Shown: positions 1 through 8,406 of the stretch, piece after piece
Layout: each line of letters opens with the position of its first letter
Position numbering within the stretch: position 1 is the first letter of the stretch
Source: Nostoc sp. NOS(2021)
GTDB lineage: Bacteria > Cyanobacteriota > Cyanobacteriia > Cyanobacteriales > Nostocaceae
Direction of reading: 5' to 3'
DNA length: 36,563 nt
Assembly (NCBI RefSeq): GCF_017115025.1
Contig: NZ_JABXKM010000120.1
Coordinates: 1 to 36,563, forward strand
Translations under genes and position numbers: made by a program
Notes under the pieces: model-generated
The model's database searches: none
Told to the model about the DNA's origin: nothing
The model's input: only the letters and a program-made list of their open reading frames with translations

Positions 1-53
1 GTATTTATCTTCTGCCTAAATCAGACCATGCCTAATAAGCAAACAGAATAAAA

Positions 54-314
54 ATGAAGTATAAAATTTCTCGTCATGCACAGACAGAGATGGAGCGGAG
101 AAATATATCTCAAGCTTTAGTTGAATCTGTTCTTAATGCTCCTGGGCAAGTAGTATTAGAAAAGGAAGGCAGAAAAATATACCAATCAAAAATTGACTTT
201 GGTAGTGGGAAAACATTCCTGCTGCGCGTTATCGTAGTAGATGATATTGACCCAGCAGCTATAATAACCGTATATAAAACTAGTAAGATTGAAAAATACT
301 GGAGAGAAATATGA
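54..314 (+). CDS. DUF4258 domain protein, possible toxin of a small two-gene module
   Basis: This 86-residue protein opens with a basic motif containing SRHAQTEMERRNIS, typical of DUF4258. The family is small and RelE/BrnT-like in size, and is often found in toxin-antitoxin-like pairs; its activity is not firmly established. The rest is consistent with a compact alpha/beta fold: a GxxIY strand, a hydrophobic strand LLRVIVV and a final strand ending in TVYKTSKIEKYW. Its stop codon overlaps the start of the next gene by four bases (ATGA), so the two are almost certainly translated together. Toxin function is inferred from size, fold class and pairing, not shown by the sequence. Confidence 0.75.
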   Translation: MKYKISRHAQTEMERRNISQALVESVLNAPGQVVLEKEGRKIYQSKIDFGSGKTFLLRVIVVDDIDPAAIITVYKTSKIEKYWREI

Positions 315-508
315 AAATTACCTATGACCCCGAAGTAGATATATTAAGAATTATATTGAGTGATGTACCCATAGAAGATAGTGACGAAGAAAAGCCAGGG
401 GTAATTTTAGATTACGACGAAGATGGAAATATTATCGGGCTAGAAATATTAGACGCTTCCAAAAGAATCGATAATCCACGTTCCCTAGAGTATTCGATTT
501 CTACATAA
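311..508 (+). CDS. DUF2283 family protein, putative partner/antitoxin of the DUF4258 gene
   Basis: This 65-residue acidic protein starts MKITYDPEVDILRI and carries GVILDYDEDGNIIGLEILDA, the characteristic DUF2283 pattern. DUF2283 proteins commonly lie next to DUF4258 genes in cyanobacteria and other bacteria. The four-base overlap with the upstream gene indicates translational coupling. An acidic partner beside a basic DUF4258 protein fits an antitoxin or neutralising role, but this is inference. No separate DNA-binding domain is visible, so autoregulation by this protein alone is doubtful. Confidence 0.75.
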   Translation: MKITYDPEVDILRIILSDVPIEDSDEEKPGVILDYDEDGNIIGLEILDASKRIDNPRSLEYSIST

Positions 509-532
509 TAGAGGTTGGAGATTATTATACCA

Positions 533-730
533 ATTTGAAAAAAGAATGCGACAGATGCATTTGTAGGGGTGGGGTTCCCCGCCCTTTATGTCACTCAGCT
601 TGATTATGGTTCGTTTGAGCCTGTAATTGTTGAACTTGCTCGACAGTTAAACCTGTGACACGGACAATTAATGCGATCGCAACTCCTTCATTGAGCATAT
701 TTGTTGCAATCTCCTGAGCTTTTTGTTCAA
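533..730. repeat. 198-bp direct repeat, copy 1 (downstream of the Rpn tail gene)
   Basis: This segment is nearly identical to 1694-1891, in the same orientation and of the same length. It includes about 58 bp of non-coding DNA (with a CCCCGCCC stretch) and the 3' end of an Rpn-type C-terminal tail, read on the minus strand. The two copies bracket the full-length Rpn gene. By-eye alignment shows only scattered substitutions. Confidence 0.85.
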
Positions 731-824
731 TACCTTGTTCAAGCCCTTGTTCAAGCCCTTGTTCTAATCCTTGTGCAAGCCCTTCTTGCAGAATATCTTG
801 ATAAATTACAGATTCGCGCATCAT
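591..824 (-). CDS. Free-standing C-terminal tail of an Rpn-family nuclease
   Basis: The 77-residue product starts MMRESVIYQDILQEG, identical to an internal segment of the neighbouring 276-residue Rpn protein from its Met196-Met197. It then has five GLxQ/GIEQ tetrapeptide units and ends in a different version of the small C-terminal domain (ITGLTVEQVQ in the big protein, VTGLTVEQVQ here). It has no nuclease domain. The start lies one base after the TAA stop of the 276-residue gene, with a weak GAG before ATGATG, so translation could be coupled. In E. coli, Rpn genes make a short protein from an internal start that inhibits the long toxic form; this gene looks like such a short form as a separate unit. 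It could instead be a simple 3' duplication fragment. Confidence 0.6.
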   Translation of the reverse strand: MMRESVIYQDILQEGLAQGLEQGLEQGLEQGIEQKAQEIATNMLNEGVAIALIVRVTGLTVEQVQQLQAQTNHNQAE

Positions 825-825
825 A

Positions 826-1071
826 TTACTCAGTTTGAGTATCTTCTGTTTGAGCCTGTAATTTTTGAACCTGCTCGACAGTTAAACCTGTGATATCAAC
901 AATGATTTCCAGATTGATACCTTTACTAATCATTCTAATGGCAATCTCTTGAGCTTTTTGTTCAATACCCTGTTCAATACCCTGTTCAAGCCCTTGTTCT
1001 AATCCTTGTTCAAGCCCTTGTGCAAGCCCTTCTTGCAGAATATCTTGATAAATTACAGATTCGCGCATCAT
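826..1071 (-). other. Possible internal translation unit of the Rpn gene (short form)
   Basis: In frame within the 276-residue gene, CGGAGTGAT precedes ATGATG at 1071-1066. A start here would give an 81- or 80-residue protein made of the tetrapeptide-repeat linker and the C-terminal domain. The same boundary is the beginning of the free-standing tail gene at 824. Known Rpn biology (a short intragenic product that binds and inhibits the long one) makes this plausible; expression is not shown. Confidence 0.4.
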
Positions 1072-1656
1072 ATCACTCCGCAATATTCTTTTAATCACGT
1101 CTTTATTTAATACTAACCCAGCCAACACTGCTGTTGATGCAGCAATATTACTGCGGATTCGGGTGTCGTTGAGTGCTTCAATAACTTGAGCAACTTCTTC
1201 TAAAGTTCGGGTTTGATCGTTGGTTTGACTTAAAGCTGCAAACGGTAGCAAACCCGGAGAATTCAAAAATACTTCGGTTGGCTGTTCCCAAAGTCGGATG
1301 ACTTCAAATCTGTGCAGGCTGTTTTCTAGAACAAATTCTGTTTGATAAACTAATTCAGAATCAGTTGGTTTTAGATAAATTACCACCTGACGCATTCGCT
1401 TATGGGGAAATTTTCTATATGCCCGCAAGCGATAATCATTCATCCGAAAGGGAATATCGGCTTTAGGTGAGGTTTGGAATTCGAGATGGAGGACAATTTC
1501 ATCAGACTGCAACAAAATTAGTGCATCGGCGCGGATGGGTTCGAGGGATAATTCAGAAGGACTCAGTTGTGTGAGAGTTATTGGTTCACCGAGTAGCCAA
1601 GTTGCAAAGTCGCTGGAAAATGACTCTGCGAGAAACTTGCAGACATTATCAAACAT
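826..1656 (-). CDS. Rpn family recombination-promoting nuclease / putative transposase (PD-(D/E)XK)
   Basis: This 276-residue protein belongs to the Rpn/PDDEXK transposase-like family. The N-terminal nuclease domain shows RADALILL (Asp44) followed by LHLEFQ (Glu59, Gln61), the expected D...ExQ core. YRLRAYRKFPHKRMRQVVIYL follows, typical of these proteins. A helical middle leads to six tetrapeptide units of the GLEQ/GIEQ type (about residues 209-232) and a small C-terminal helical domain containing TGLTVEQVQ. Internal codons Met196-Met197 are preceded by GGAG (positions 1079-1076), with 4 nt to the first ATG and 7 nt to the second. That is a plausible internal ribosome site for an approximately 80-residue short product. 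Family members cut DNA and some act in phage defence. The gene is flanked by 198-bp direct repeats carrying a related tail. Confidence 0.85.
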   Translation of the reverse strand: MFDNVCKFLAESFSSDFATWLLGEPITLTQLSPSELSLEPIRADALILLQSDEIVLHLEFQTSPKADIPFRMNDYRLRAYRKFPHKRMRQVVIYLKPTDSELVYQTEFVLENSLHRFEVIRLWEQPTEVFLNSPGLLPFAALSQTNDQTRTLEEVAQVIEALNDTRIRSNIAASTAVLAGLVLNKDVIKRILRSDMMRESVIYQDILQEGLAQGLEQGLEQGLEQGIEQGIEQKAQEIAIRMISKGINLEIIVDITGLTVEQVQKLQAQTEDTQTE

Positions 1657-1693
1657 AGAGCAGATTATATCAGTTTAATAACAGACCGTAGCG

Positions 1694-1891
1694 ATTTGAA
1701 AAAAGAATGCGACAGATGCATTTGTAGATGTGGGGTTCCCCGCCCTTTATGTCACTCAGCTTGATTACCGCGAGTTTGAGCCTGTAATTGTTGAACTTGC
1801 TCGACAGTCAAACCTGTGACACGGATAATTAATGCGATCGCAACTCCTTCATTGAGCATATTTGTTGCAATCTCCTAAGCTTTTTCTTCAA
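1694..1891. repeat. 198-bp direct repeat, copy 2 (upstream of the Rpn gene)
   Basis: This is the partner of 533-730, in the same orientation and of equal length. It contains the same non-coding leader and the last part of an Rpn tail reading frame on the minus strand. With copy 1 it brackets a segment of about 1 kb carrying the whole Rpn gene, so recombination between them would delete it. Confidence 0.85.
1747..1891 (-). pseudogene. Degraded third copy of the Rpn C-terminal tail
   Basis: Read on the minus strand, this encodes the tail ending in TGLTVEQVQQLQAQT, almost identical to the tail gene at 591-824. The conserved KAQEIAT has become KA-stop-EIAT (CAG to TAG), and homology stops just upstream where the GLEQ repeats should begin. 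No start codon or nuclease domain remains. It is probably what is left of a tandem Rpn gene after deletion. Confidence 0.7.
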
Positions 1892-2214
1892 AAACCGTCT
1901 AAGCGACTGGCTCGACTTTCCGATGAATCCCTCACTAATTAATCCTGCATTCTTCTTCAACCTTCCCGCACCATCCAAACCAACATTCCTAATAGTATTT
2001 CCACTGGTGGAACGGCATAATCATTCAAATCAATACTCAGTGTTTGCCCTTCTAATTTCAAAAATCGCCAAAAGAGCGATCGCCTTTTCTTACCCAGAAG
2101 TAGATAGAGTTCAGGGAGGAGAGCATTTTTTGCACTAAGCAAATATAACTTGCACAGAGACGTAAAAGACACAGAAAGAAACTCTCTGCATTCTCTCCGC
2201 CTCTGGGATTATTT

Positions 2215-3747
2215 TTATCTTGGGCGTCCCAATGTAGTGATATATAGAACAGCTTCATCAGCAGGAATACCCAAAACTTCATTTACTTGGTCATCAAAGA
2301 ATCCACCGATCCCGCTGACGCCTACATTCAAGTGCATTGCGGCTAAATTCAGGCGCTGTCCCAAATGGCCGGCATCCATATGTAAGTAACGGTAAACGCG
2401 ATCGCCATATTGTGCGATCGCAGCTTTCAGATCGGCAGTATGAAACAACACCGCTGCTGCATCCCGCCCTAATTCTTGTCCCAAACAGAGAAAGTGTAAC
2501 TCTCGCCGAAAGTTTTTAAACCGAATTTGGCGTAATTCTTGGGCTTTGGGCGCGTAATAGTAACAACCCGCCTCCAATCCTTGAACTCCGCAAACAGCAA
2601 TGAATGTTTCTATTAAATTCAGATCAAAGTAGTCTGGAGAAATATCTAAACTTTGGTCGATGTAATTTTGCGGTTGGTAAGTGAAATCGAGTAAACTTTT
2701 CAATTCATCGAAGGTTAAATCATCACCATTGTAGGCGCGGGTAGAACGTCGCTTGTACATAGTGATTTCCAGTTCTGACAGCTTTTGTCCCCAGTCTATA
2801 GGTGCAGTGGTGGTGGGAATTTTCAAACAGAAAGGAAAATTGTATTTATCCTCCAAAGATTTTTCTTGTTTAATAGTTGGTAGATTGAGATTGCCAGTTA
2901 TACCTGATTGGATCTGGGTGTGTCGATGGAAATATGTCAGCAATTCGCCATCGGGGATTTGGGGATAACTGGTTTCGGTGGCGGAAGGTAAAGCAGTACA
3001 TCCCAATGGCAAATTTTGATTGACATCTAACAAGTCTGCCAGAGGTAAGATAGCGATCGCACCTTCTTGTTGCGGATCGATATAAAGCAGATCGTTGATC
3101 GATTCATCCACAAAACCGCCGATTAAATGGGGGCGATAGTCAGTAATCGCACTAGCCAATTCGATATTTCCCAATAGGTGTCCCGTATCTAGAAAAATCC
3201 GGCGGTAAGCCCGATCTTCATAGCGCCACGCAGAACGGTAGAATACCGCAGTGACAATAATTGCAAGTTGGGTATTTTCTAGGGAAGGATGCCATAAACA
3301 AGCTGCTTGGAGAGTTTGCCAAACATCACTTTCCCAATAATGCATTAGAGAATGAGTCCGACACTGGTAGTTATACAGACCGGGCGGCAATAACGATGTG
3401 CCACGGGAAACCACATAGACTTCGGCAGGGTATAATCCGCCTGCACTGGGAGCAGCCCGTAAATACACCGCACTACCCATAGAAGGCATTCTCGCCGTCA
3501 ATCCATAGCTGCGAAACAGCAGGCGCGAGAGTCTTTGCCACCATTGAGCATCTGGGTTATTAGCAAATGCCTCTGGTTTTTCTTGGATATAGGGTTTGAG
3601 ATCAAAAGTAGAGCCAATTTTGTACTCTTTGAAGGGCACTGGCTGTTTAGCCCAGTCTAACCGCTGATTTTTGGAGGCGAGAGTCTCAGGGTTGTATTTA
3701 GTCCGTTCGTGATAATGCTGGGCAATTGATTGGTGTAATTCTGGCAT
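2215..3747 (-). CDS. SagB/ThcOx-type dehydrogenase with two nitroreductase-fold domains
   Basis: This large FMN-dependent oxidoreductase-like protein is built as an internal duplication. The N-terminal half has a RAAPSAGGLYPAEVYV motif, DTGHLLGN and GGFVDES. The C-terminal half begins RRSTRAYNGDDLTFDELK and ends with DAGHLGQR, GIGGFFDDQ and LGIPADEA. SagB proteins oxidise azoline rings to azoles in thiazole/oxazole-modified peptides, but no YcaO gene or precursor peptide lies nearby. Many cyanobacteria carry this stand-alone double version with no known substrate. I place the start at MPELHQSIAQHYHERTKY, a typical opening. The frame is open back to a TTG at 3828, giving 27 more residues of poor character. 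A distant AAGGA lies 14 nt before the chosen ATG. Confidence 0.85.
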   Translation of the reverse strand: MPELHQSIAQHYHERTKYNPETLASKNQRLDWAKQPVPFKEYKIGSTFDLKPYIQEKPEAFANNPDAQWWQRLSRLLFRSYGLTARMPSMGSAVYLRAAPSAGGLYPAEVYVVSRGTSLLPPGLYNYQCRTHSLMHYWESDVWQTLQAACLWHPSLENTQLAIIVTAVFYRSAWRYEDRAYRRIFLDTGHLLGNIELASAITDYRPHLIGGFVDESINDLLYIDPQQEGAIAILPLADLLDVNQNLPLGCTALPSATETSYPQIPDGELLTYFHRHTQIQSGITGNLNLPTIKQEKSLEDKYNFPFCLKIPTTTAPIDWGQKLSELEITMYKRRSTRAYNGDDLTFDELKSLLDFTYQPQNYIDQSLDISPDYFDLNLIETFIAVCGVQGLEAGCYYYAPKAQELRQIRFKNFRRELHFLCLGQELGRDAAAVLFHTADLKAAIAQYGDRVYRYLHMDAGHLGQRLNLAAMHLNVGVSGIGGFFDDQVNEVLGIPADEAVLYITTLGRPR

Positions 3748-3865
3748 AAGTAGTTTTAATATCCTTGGGGCATCCTTTTTTTGATCTTGGCATTCATTAG
3801 CCTCATTATTTCGTGTCAATTGGTACAATCCTCATAGTCACAAAGTGGTATTTGGTAACAACTGA

Positions 3866-3895
3866 ATTGGGCATTGGGCATTGGGCATTGGGCAT
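3866..3895. repeat. Heptamer tandem repeat (ATTGGGC x4)
   Basis: Four consecutive copies of ATTGGGC are followed by a partial fifth. Short tandem heptamers of this kind are typical of intergenic DNA in filamentous cyanobacteria. It sits upstream of the SagB-type gene and downstream of the M28 peptidase. Confidence 0.8.
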
Positions 3896-3910
3896 CTGGT
3901 GAAAAAGAAT

Positions 3911-3939
3911 GTAGAGACGTAGCACTGCTACGTCTCTAC
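3911..3939. repeat. 29-bp near-perfect palindrome
   Basis: Arms GTAGAGACGTAGCA (3911-3924) and TGCTACGTCTCTAC (3926-3939) are perfect inverted repeats around one base. As RNA this would be a long hairpin. It resembles a dispersed cyanobacterial repeat built on GTAGAGACG. No T-run follows immediately, so it is a poor intrinsic terminator. Confidence 0.85.
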
Positions 3940-3988
3940 AAGGATTCTGGATGACGCATATTTAATTTCACCCGATGTCTAATATTTT

Positions 3989-4837
3989 TCACAACCGTCT
4001 AACTGCAATTTCCAACCCTTCACATACACCGCTCAGAAAATCTAAATCCAAAGTAGCGATCGCATCACTAGGTTTGTGATAATGTGGATTTCGCAAGAAT
4101 GCCGTATCTGTCACCATCATTGCTGGATAACCCAAATCCCAGAATGGTGCATGATCGCTAAGTCTGGTTTGGGGAAATATTAAACCTCGATTCGGCACGG
4201 GTAGCCATTGACTAGATACGCCAGCTTTGCGAATATTACGGCTCATGCCAATTAAGTCAGGCAATGTTCGCAAATTCCCAATTAAAGCAATAAAATCTCC
4301 TGTATCTGGATAGAAGCGTTCCAGAGGAGAAGGGTAACTTTGGGAACCTGGTGTAGAATCCTTATAGCCTAGCATTTCTAGGGAGATCATTAAACGTAGC
4401 TGTTGCTTTTGTTGATGCAACAGGGCTGCATAGTCAGCGCTACCCAGTAAGCCGTATTCTTCCATATCGAAAGCAACCAGCCTTAAGGGATATCTTACAG
4501 CTTGGGCAACAAACTTTCTGGCCAATTCCAGCAACACCGCCACACCTGTAGCATTATCATCAGCCCCTGGTGTTCCCGGAACGGTATCATAATGAGCGCC
4601 AATTAAGATAGGTGGCAAATCCTTTTTTTGCCCTCTAGTTTGGGAGGGTAAATTTAATATCAAGTTATTACAAGCTTTGCCTCTGACTTCAAAGGTGTGG
4701 ATTTCCACACTCCCCCATTGGGAAAATTGCTGGCGGATATATTCTTGGACAAAAAAATGTCCAGCCGTTGCCATGTAAGGATCGCGTTCTCGCGCGATCG
4801 CACTCAGGGAAGTTTGTAATCGCTCTGTTAAATTCAA
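3989..4837 (-). CDS. M28 family zinc metallopeptidase (aminopeptidase-like)
   Basis: This 282-residue protein shows the co-catalytic zinc signature of family M28: GAHYDTVPGTPGADDNATG (His82, Asp93), DMEEYGLLGS (Glu126-Glu127), SLEMLGY, and a late HYHKPSD histidine near the C terminus. Such enzymes remove N-terminal amino acids from peptides. There is no signal peptide; the N terminus is MNLTERLQTSLSAIARERDP, so it is probably cytoplasmic. It lies alone on the minus strand between the SagB-type gene and dnaK. The substrate cannot be predicted from sequence. Confidence 0.9.
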   Translation of the reverse strand: MNLTERLQTSLSAIARERDPYMATAGHFFVQEYIRQQFSQWGSVEIHTFEVRGKACNNLILNLPSQTRGQKKDLPPILIGAHYDTVPGTPGADDNATGVAVLLELARKFVAQAVRYPLRLVAFDMEEYGLLGSADYAALLHQQKQQLRLMISLEMLGYKDSTPGSQSYPSPLERFYPDTGDFIALIGNLRTLPDLIGMSRNIRKAGVSSQWLPVPNRGLIFPQTRLSDHAPFWDLGYPAMMVTDTAFLRNPHYHKPSDAIATLDLDFLSGVCEGLEIAVRRL

Positions 4838-5161
4838 ATTTTTAAAGTAGTGGCAATAATATGAGAATTTTCAGGCACTCAAAAAAGCAGAGCAAGCATT
4901 ATTAAGGTGAATTTATCAACTTCCAGATAGCGTAAACAGAAGTAGGCGGATAACAAGAATTGAGGCTGCTTAGGCACACCAACCATCTCAATGCTATCCT
5001 AGTCTTGCAACTATCTCCTCTAGCTGCACTTCTTAGCTTACTGCCTTAATTTAATGATGACTATTATACCATTGGGGTGTTTTTATCCTGTGGCACAAAG
5101 CTAGAGGTAGTTCCGCCCAATCATAATAAATATATAAGACACTTTAGGAGAAGAGTAACGC
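4838..5161. other. Gene-free leader between the M28 peptidase and dnaK
   Basis: These 324 bases separate two divergent genes and should hold both promoters. I see no CIRCE-type inverted repeat of the HrcA kind (TTAGCACTC and its complement) and no clear sigma-70 box. The last bases give AGGAGA about nine bases before the dnaK ATG, a good ribosome binding site. Confidence 0.6.
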
Positions 5162-7246
5162 ATGGGCAAGGTAGTCGGCATCGACTTGGGTACAACCAAC
5201 TCAGTAGTCGCCGTTATGGAGGGTGGCAAGCCGGTGGTGATTGCCAATGCAGAAGGAATGCGAACAACCCCCTCCGTAGTTGGCTTTAGCAAAGAAGGTG
5301 AAAGGGTGGTTGGGCAAATGGCACGGCGACAAACCGTCCTCAATCCCCAAAATACCTTTTTCGCAGTTAAACGCTTCATTGGGCGGAAGTATGGCGAACT
5401 TAACCCAGATTCCAAGCGTGTACCCTACACTATTCGCAAAGACGAAGTAGGTAATATTAAAATTGCCTGTCCCCGTCTCAATAAAGATTTCGCCCCAGAA
5501 GAAATTTCGGCAATGGTGCTGAAGAAATTGGCCGACGATGCTAGCCGCTACTTGGGTGAACCAGTCACAGGGGCAGTAATTACAGTACCCGCCTATTTTA
5601 ACGATTCTCAACGGCAGGCAACCCGCGATGCTGGCAGAATTGCTGGTTTAGAGGTGCTGCGGATTCTCAATGAACCGACTGCTGCATCTTTGGCTTATGG
5701 ATTGGATCGGGGTGATACGGAAACTATCTTAGTATTTGATTTGGGTGGTGGCACCTTTGACGTGTCGATTTTAGACGTTGGTGATGGCATATTTGAAGTC
5801 AAAGCTACCAGTGGAGATACGCAACTTGGTGGTAATGACTTTGACAAAAAAATCGTAGATTGGTTAGCAGAGCAATTTCTGGAAACAGAAGAGGTAGACT
5901 TAAGACGCGATCGCCAAGCTTTGCAACGTCTGATGGAAGCGGCGGAAAAAGCCAAAATTGAGCTTTCTGCTGTCAGCGTCACCGATATTAACTTACCCTT
6001 CATCACCGCCACGGAAGATGGCCCCAAACATCTGGAAACTCGTCTAACTCGTTCCCAGTTTGAAGGTTTGTGTGGTGATTTGGTGGGGCGATTACGGACG
6101 CCAGTGAAACGAGCGCTCAAAGATGCCGGACTTTCACCTAGAGATATTGAAGAAGTTGTATTAGTTGGCGGTTCTACACGAATGCCAATGGTGAAGCAGC
6201 TAGTACGGGACTTGATTGGCACAGAACCCAACGAAAACGTCAACCCCGATGAAGTGGTGGGAGTGGGTGCAGCAATTCAAGCAGGAATTCTCGCCGGCGA
6301 ACTCAAAGATGTGCTGCTTTTGGATGTTACACCCCTTTCTTTAGGATTGGAAACCATCGGCGGCGTGATGAAAAAACTCATTCCCCGCAACACCACCATC
6401 CCAGTCCGCCGTTCTGACATTTTTTCCACGTCTGAAAATAACCAAAATACTGTGGAAATTCACGTAGTTCAGGGTGAACGGGAAATGGCAGCAAACAACA
6501 AGTCTTTAGGACGGTTCAAGCTGTATGGCATCCCACCAGCGCCACGAGGAATTCCCCAAGTTCAGGTGTCACTTGATATTGATGCTAACGGTATTTTACA
6601 GGTAACAGCCCTAGATAGAACCACTGGACGAGAGCAGAGTATCACCATCCAGGGCGCTTCCACCTTGAACGAGTCGGAAGTGAATCGGATGATTCAAGAC
6701 GCTCAAAAATACGCCGATGTCGATCGCGAACGTAAAGAAAGAATAGAAAAGCGGACTCGTTCTGAGGCGTTGATTTTCCAAGCAGAACGCCAACTTAGAG
6801 AAGTAGCGCTGGAATTTGGTATGCAGTTTGCCCGCAGCCGCCGCCAAAGAATTGATAATATTTGCCGAGACCTAAAAGAGAGTCTTAAGGAAAATAGCGA
6901 TCGCGGTATTGATCAAGCCTACGCCGACTTGCAAGATGCTCTCTATGAGCTAAACCGAGAAGTCCGCCAGTCTTATGCTGAAGACGAAGACGACGATTTG
7001 TTTGGTACTATCCGCGACATCTTTACTGGCGGTGATAAAGATAAAGAACGCGAACCTATGCGAGAGACATATCGAGAACGCGACTCATACAGTAAGGACT
7101 ATGGCAGAGATTACGGTAAAGACTATGGCGGCAAAGACTATAGCCGAGACAGTCGTTCTTCCTCCTATGACAGCCGTCCTCCACGCAAATCGCGTCCCAG
7201 CTACCAAGATAACTGGGATGAAGAAGAAGACAATGATTGGTTGTAG
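5162..7246 (+). CDS. dnaK: DnaK (Hsp70) chaperone with long charged, Tyr/Gly-rich C-terminal tail
   Basis: This 694-residue Hsp70 binds and releases unfolded proteins in an ATP-driven cycle with DnaJ and GrpE. The ATPase domain shows GIDLGTTNS near the N terminus, [41 protein letters not shown] and [12 protein letters not shown]. The linker [13 protein letters not shown] (about 387-399) leads into the substrate domain. The helical lid is followed not by the usual EEVD-like end but by an acidic patch (EDEDDD) and about 60 residues rich in RDY, KDYG and GGKDY, ending in an acidic NDWL. It is longer than the principal cyanobacterial DnaK2 (about 635 residues). Length and the adjacent J gene suggest a DnaK1- or DnaK3-like paralogue, a class sometimes associated with thylakoid membranes. 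The start is set by AGGAGA upstream. Confidence 0.95.
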   Translation: MGKVVGIDLGTTNSVVAVMEGGKPVVIANAEGMRTTPSVVGFSKEGERVVGQMARRQTVLNPQNTFFAVKRFIGRKYGELNPDSKRVPYTIRKDEVGNIKIACPRLNKDFAPEEISAMVLKKLADDASRYLGEPVTGAVITVPAYFNDSQRQATRDAGRIAGLEVLRILNEPTAASLAYGLDRGDTETILVFDLGGGTFDVSILDVGDGIFEVKATSGDTQLGGNDFDKKIVDWLAEQFLETEEVDLRRDRQALQRLMEAAEKAKIELSAVSVTDINLPFITATEDGPKHLETRLTRSQFEGLCGDLVGRLRTPVKRALKDAGLSPRDIEEVVLVGGSTRMPMVKQLVRDLIGTEPNENVNPDEVVGVGAAIQAGILAGELKDVLLLDVTPLSLGLETIGGVMKKLIPRNTTIPVRRSDIFSTSENNQNTVEIHVVQGEREMAANNKSLGRFKLYGIPPAPRGIPQVQVSLDIDANGILQVTALDRTTGREQSITIQGASTLNESEVNRMIQDAQKYADVDRERKERIEKRTRSEALIFQAERQLREVALEFGMQFARSRRQRIDNICRDLKESLKENSDRGIDQAYADLQDALYELNREVRQSYAEDEDDDLFGTIRDIFTGGDKDKEREPMRETYRERDSYSKDYGRDYGKDYGGKDYSRDSRSSSYDSRPPRKSRPSYQDNWDEEEDNDWL

Positions 7247-7260
7247 TACTTTTAATAAAA

Positions 7261-7376
7261 GTTAGAAGTTAGGAGAGAGAAGTGAGGAGTTAAAAATTAA
7301 ATCTTTCAACTCCTAACTCCTCTTTCCTCTTTCCTAACTTCTAATTAATCCAAAATCTAAAATCTAAAATTTAAAT
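7261..7376. repeat. Imperfect inverted repeat plus AAAATCT heptamers between dnaK and dnaJ
   Basis: GTTAGAAGTTAGGA at 7261 pairs with TCCTAACTTCTAA near 7331-7343, with more AGGAGTT/AACTCCT pairing inside. This makes a long imperfect hairpin. It is followed by tandem AAAATCT units at 7350-7370, a classic Nostoc short tandem repeat. The hairpin could weaken read-through from dnaK to dnaJ, but no T-run follows. Confidence 0.7.
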
Positions 7377-7384
7377 CACTGACT

Positions 7385-8377
7385 ATGCAAAATTTGCCGA
7401 ACTTTCGCGATTACTACGAGATTTTGGGAGTATCTAAAGATGCCTCTGGTGAGGAAATTAAAAAGGTTTATCGGCGATTAGCAAGACAATATCACCCCGA
7501 TCTCAATCCGGGTAACAAAGAATCTGAGGAAAAATTTAAGGATATCGGCGAGGCTTATGAAGTCCTTTCAGATCCAGCCAAGCGATCGCAGTACGACCAG
7601 TTTAGCCGCTACTGGAAGCAAAAAGGCTTTGCGGGCAACAAACAAGTGCCAAAGGCTAAAACTTGGCAGAGTAACCAAGGCGATCGCAACGTTAATCAGG
7701 AGGTAGATCCAAGCCAATTTTCCGACTTTGAAAGCTTTATTAATCAAGTTATCGGCGTCAAAAATAAGAATGGGGCAAATAACTCTAGTAATGGTAATAG
7801 CGATCCGTTTCGTTCCCCCAGAACAAAAGTTGCCTATACCGTTAACACCCCACCTCGCACCACCCGTCGGGATATAGAAGCCAGATTAACACTCCCACTA
7901 GAAAAAGCTTATCAAGGTGGTAATGAACGCATTCGTTTGGAAGATGGGCGATCGCTAGAAGTGAATATGCCTCCAGGTATGGTAACAGGTCAAACCATCC
8001 GTTTGCGGAACCAAGGCGTTGGTGGTGGCGACCTCTACTTAAAAATTACTGTTGAGCCTCATCCATTATTTAAGTTAGAAGGTTTAAATATAGTCTGCCA
8101 AGTCCCAGTTACTCCCAGCGAGGCAGTTTTAGGAGGACAGGTAGAGGCACCGACTCTTGACGGGCCTGTGAAAATGACCACCCCTCCCGGAGTTAGGTCT
8201 GGTCAAAAATTTCGACTAGGAAATAAAGGCTATCCCAGTGATGACGGGAAACGTGGCGATCAATTAGTAGAAATTCAAATAGTCACACCGAAAAATATTA
8301 GTCAAGAAGAACGGGAACTTTACGAAAAGTTACGGCAAATTGAAACCTTTAAACCCCGTGCTGACTTACTAGGTTAG
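7385..8377 (+). CDS. dnaJ: DnaJ/CbpA-type J-domain co-chaperone lacking the zinc finger
   Basis: This 330-residue type II (class B) J protein stimulates DnaK ATPase and delivers substrates. The J domain covers about residues 7-72 with the HPD motif in [11 protein letters not shown] flexible Gly/Asn/Ser-rich stretch follows (about 73-155, including [12 protein letters not shown]). The two beta-barrel substrate domains of the DnaJ C-terminal region come next ([20 protein letters not shown], then [21 protein letters not shown] and [12 protein letters not shown]). The four CxxCxGxG zinc-finger repeats of class A DnaJ are absent. It follows dnaK on the same strand after 138 bp of repeats, so it probably serves that DnaK. 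Confidence 0.92.
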   Translation: MQNLPNFRDYYEILGVSKDASGEEIKKVYRRLARQYHPDLNPGNKESEEKFKDIGEAYEVLSDPAKRSQYDQFSRYWKQKGFAGNKQVPKAKTWQSNQGDRNVNQEVDPSQFSDFESFINQVIGVKNKNGANNSSNGNSDPFRSPRTKVAYTVNTPPRTTRRDIEARLTLPLEKAYQGGNERIRLEDGRSLEVNMPPGMVTGQTIRLRNQGVGGGDLYLKITVEPHPLFKLEGLNIVCQVPVTPSEAVLGGQVEAPTLDGPVKMTTPPGVRSGQKFRLGNKGYPSDDGKRGDQLVEIQIVTPKNISQEERELYEKLRQIETFKPRADLLG

Positions 8378-8406
8378 GGCTGCTTGAGTAGAAATGCGAA
8401 ATCGAC

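Noticed and set aside
1923..2172. Two ~71-residue open frames on both strands between the Rpn tail remnant and the SagB-type gene.
   Set aside because: No recognisable motif, no ribosome binding site, and the frames overlap each other; probably chance or very decayed DNA.
4838..5161. Heat-shock operator (CIRCE) before dnaK.
   Set aside because: No inverted repeat of the expected TTAGCACTC type was found.
5077..6847. Several long open frames opposite or shifted within dnaK.
   Set aside because: They are shadows of a well-supported Hsp70 gene.
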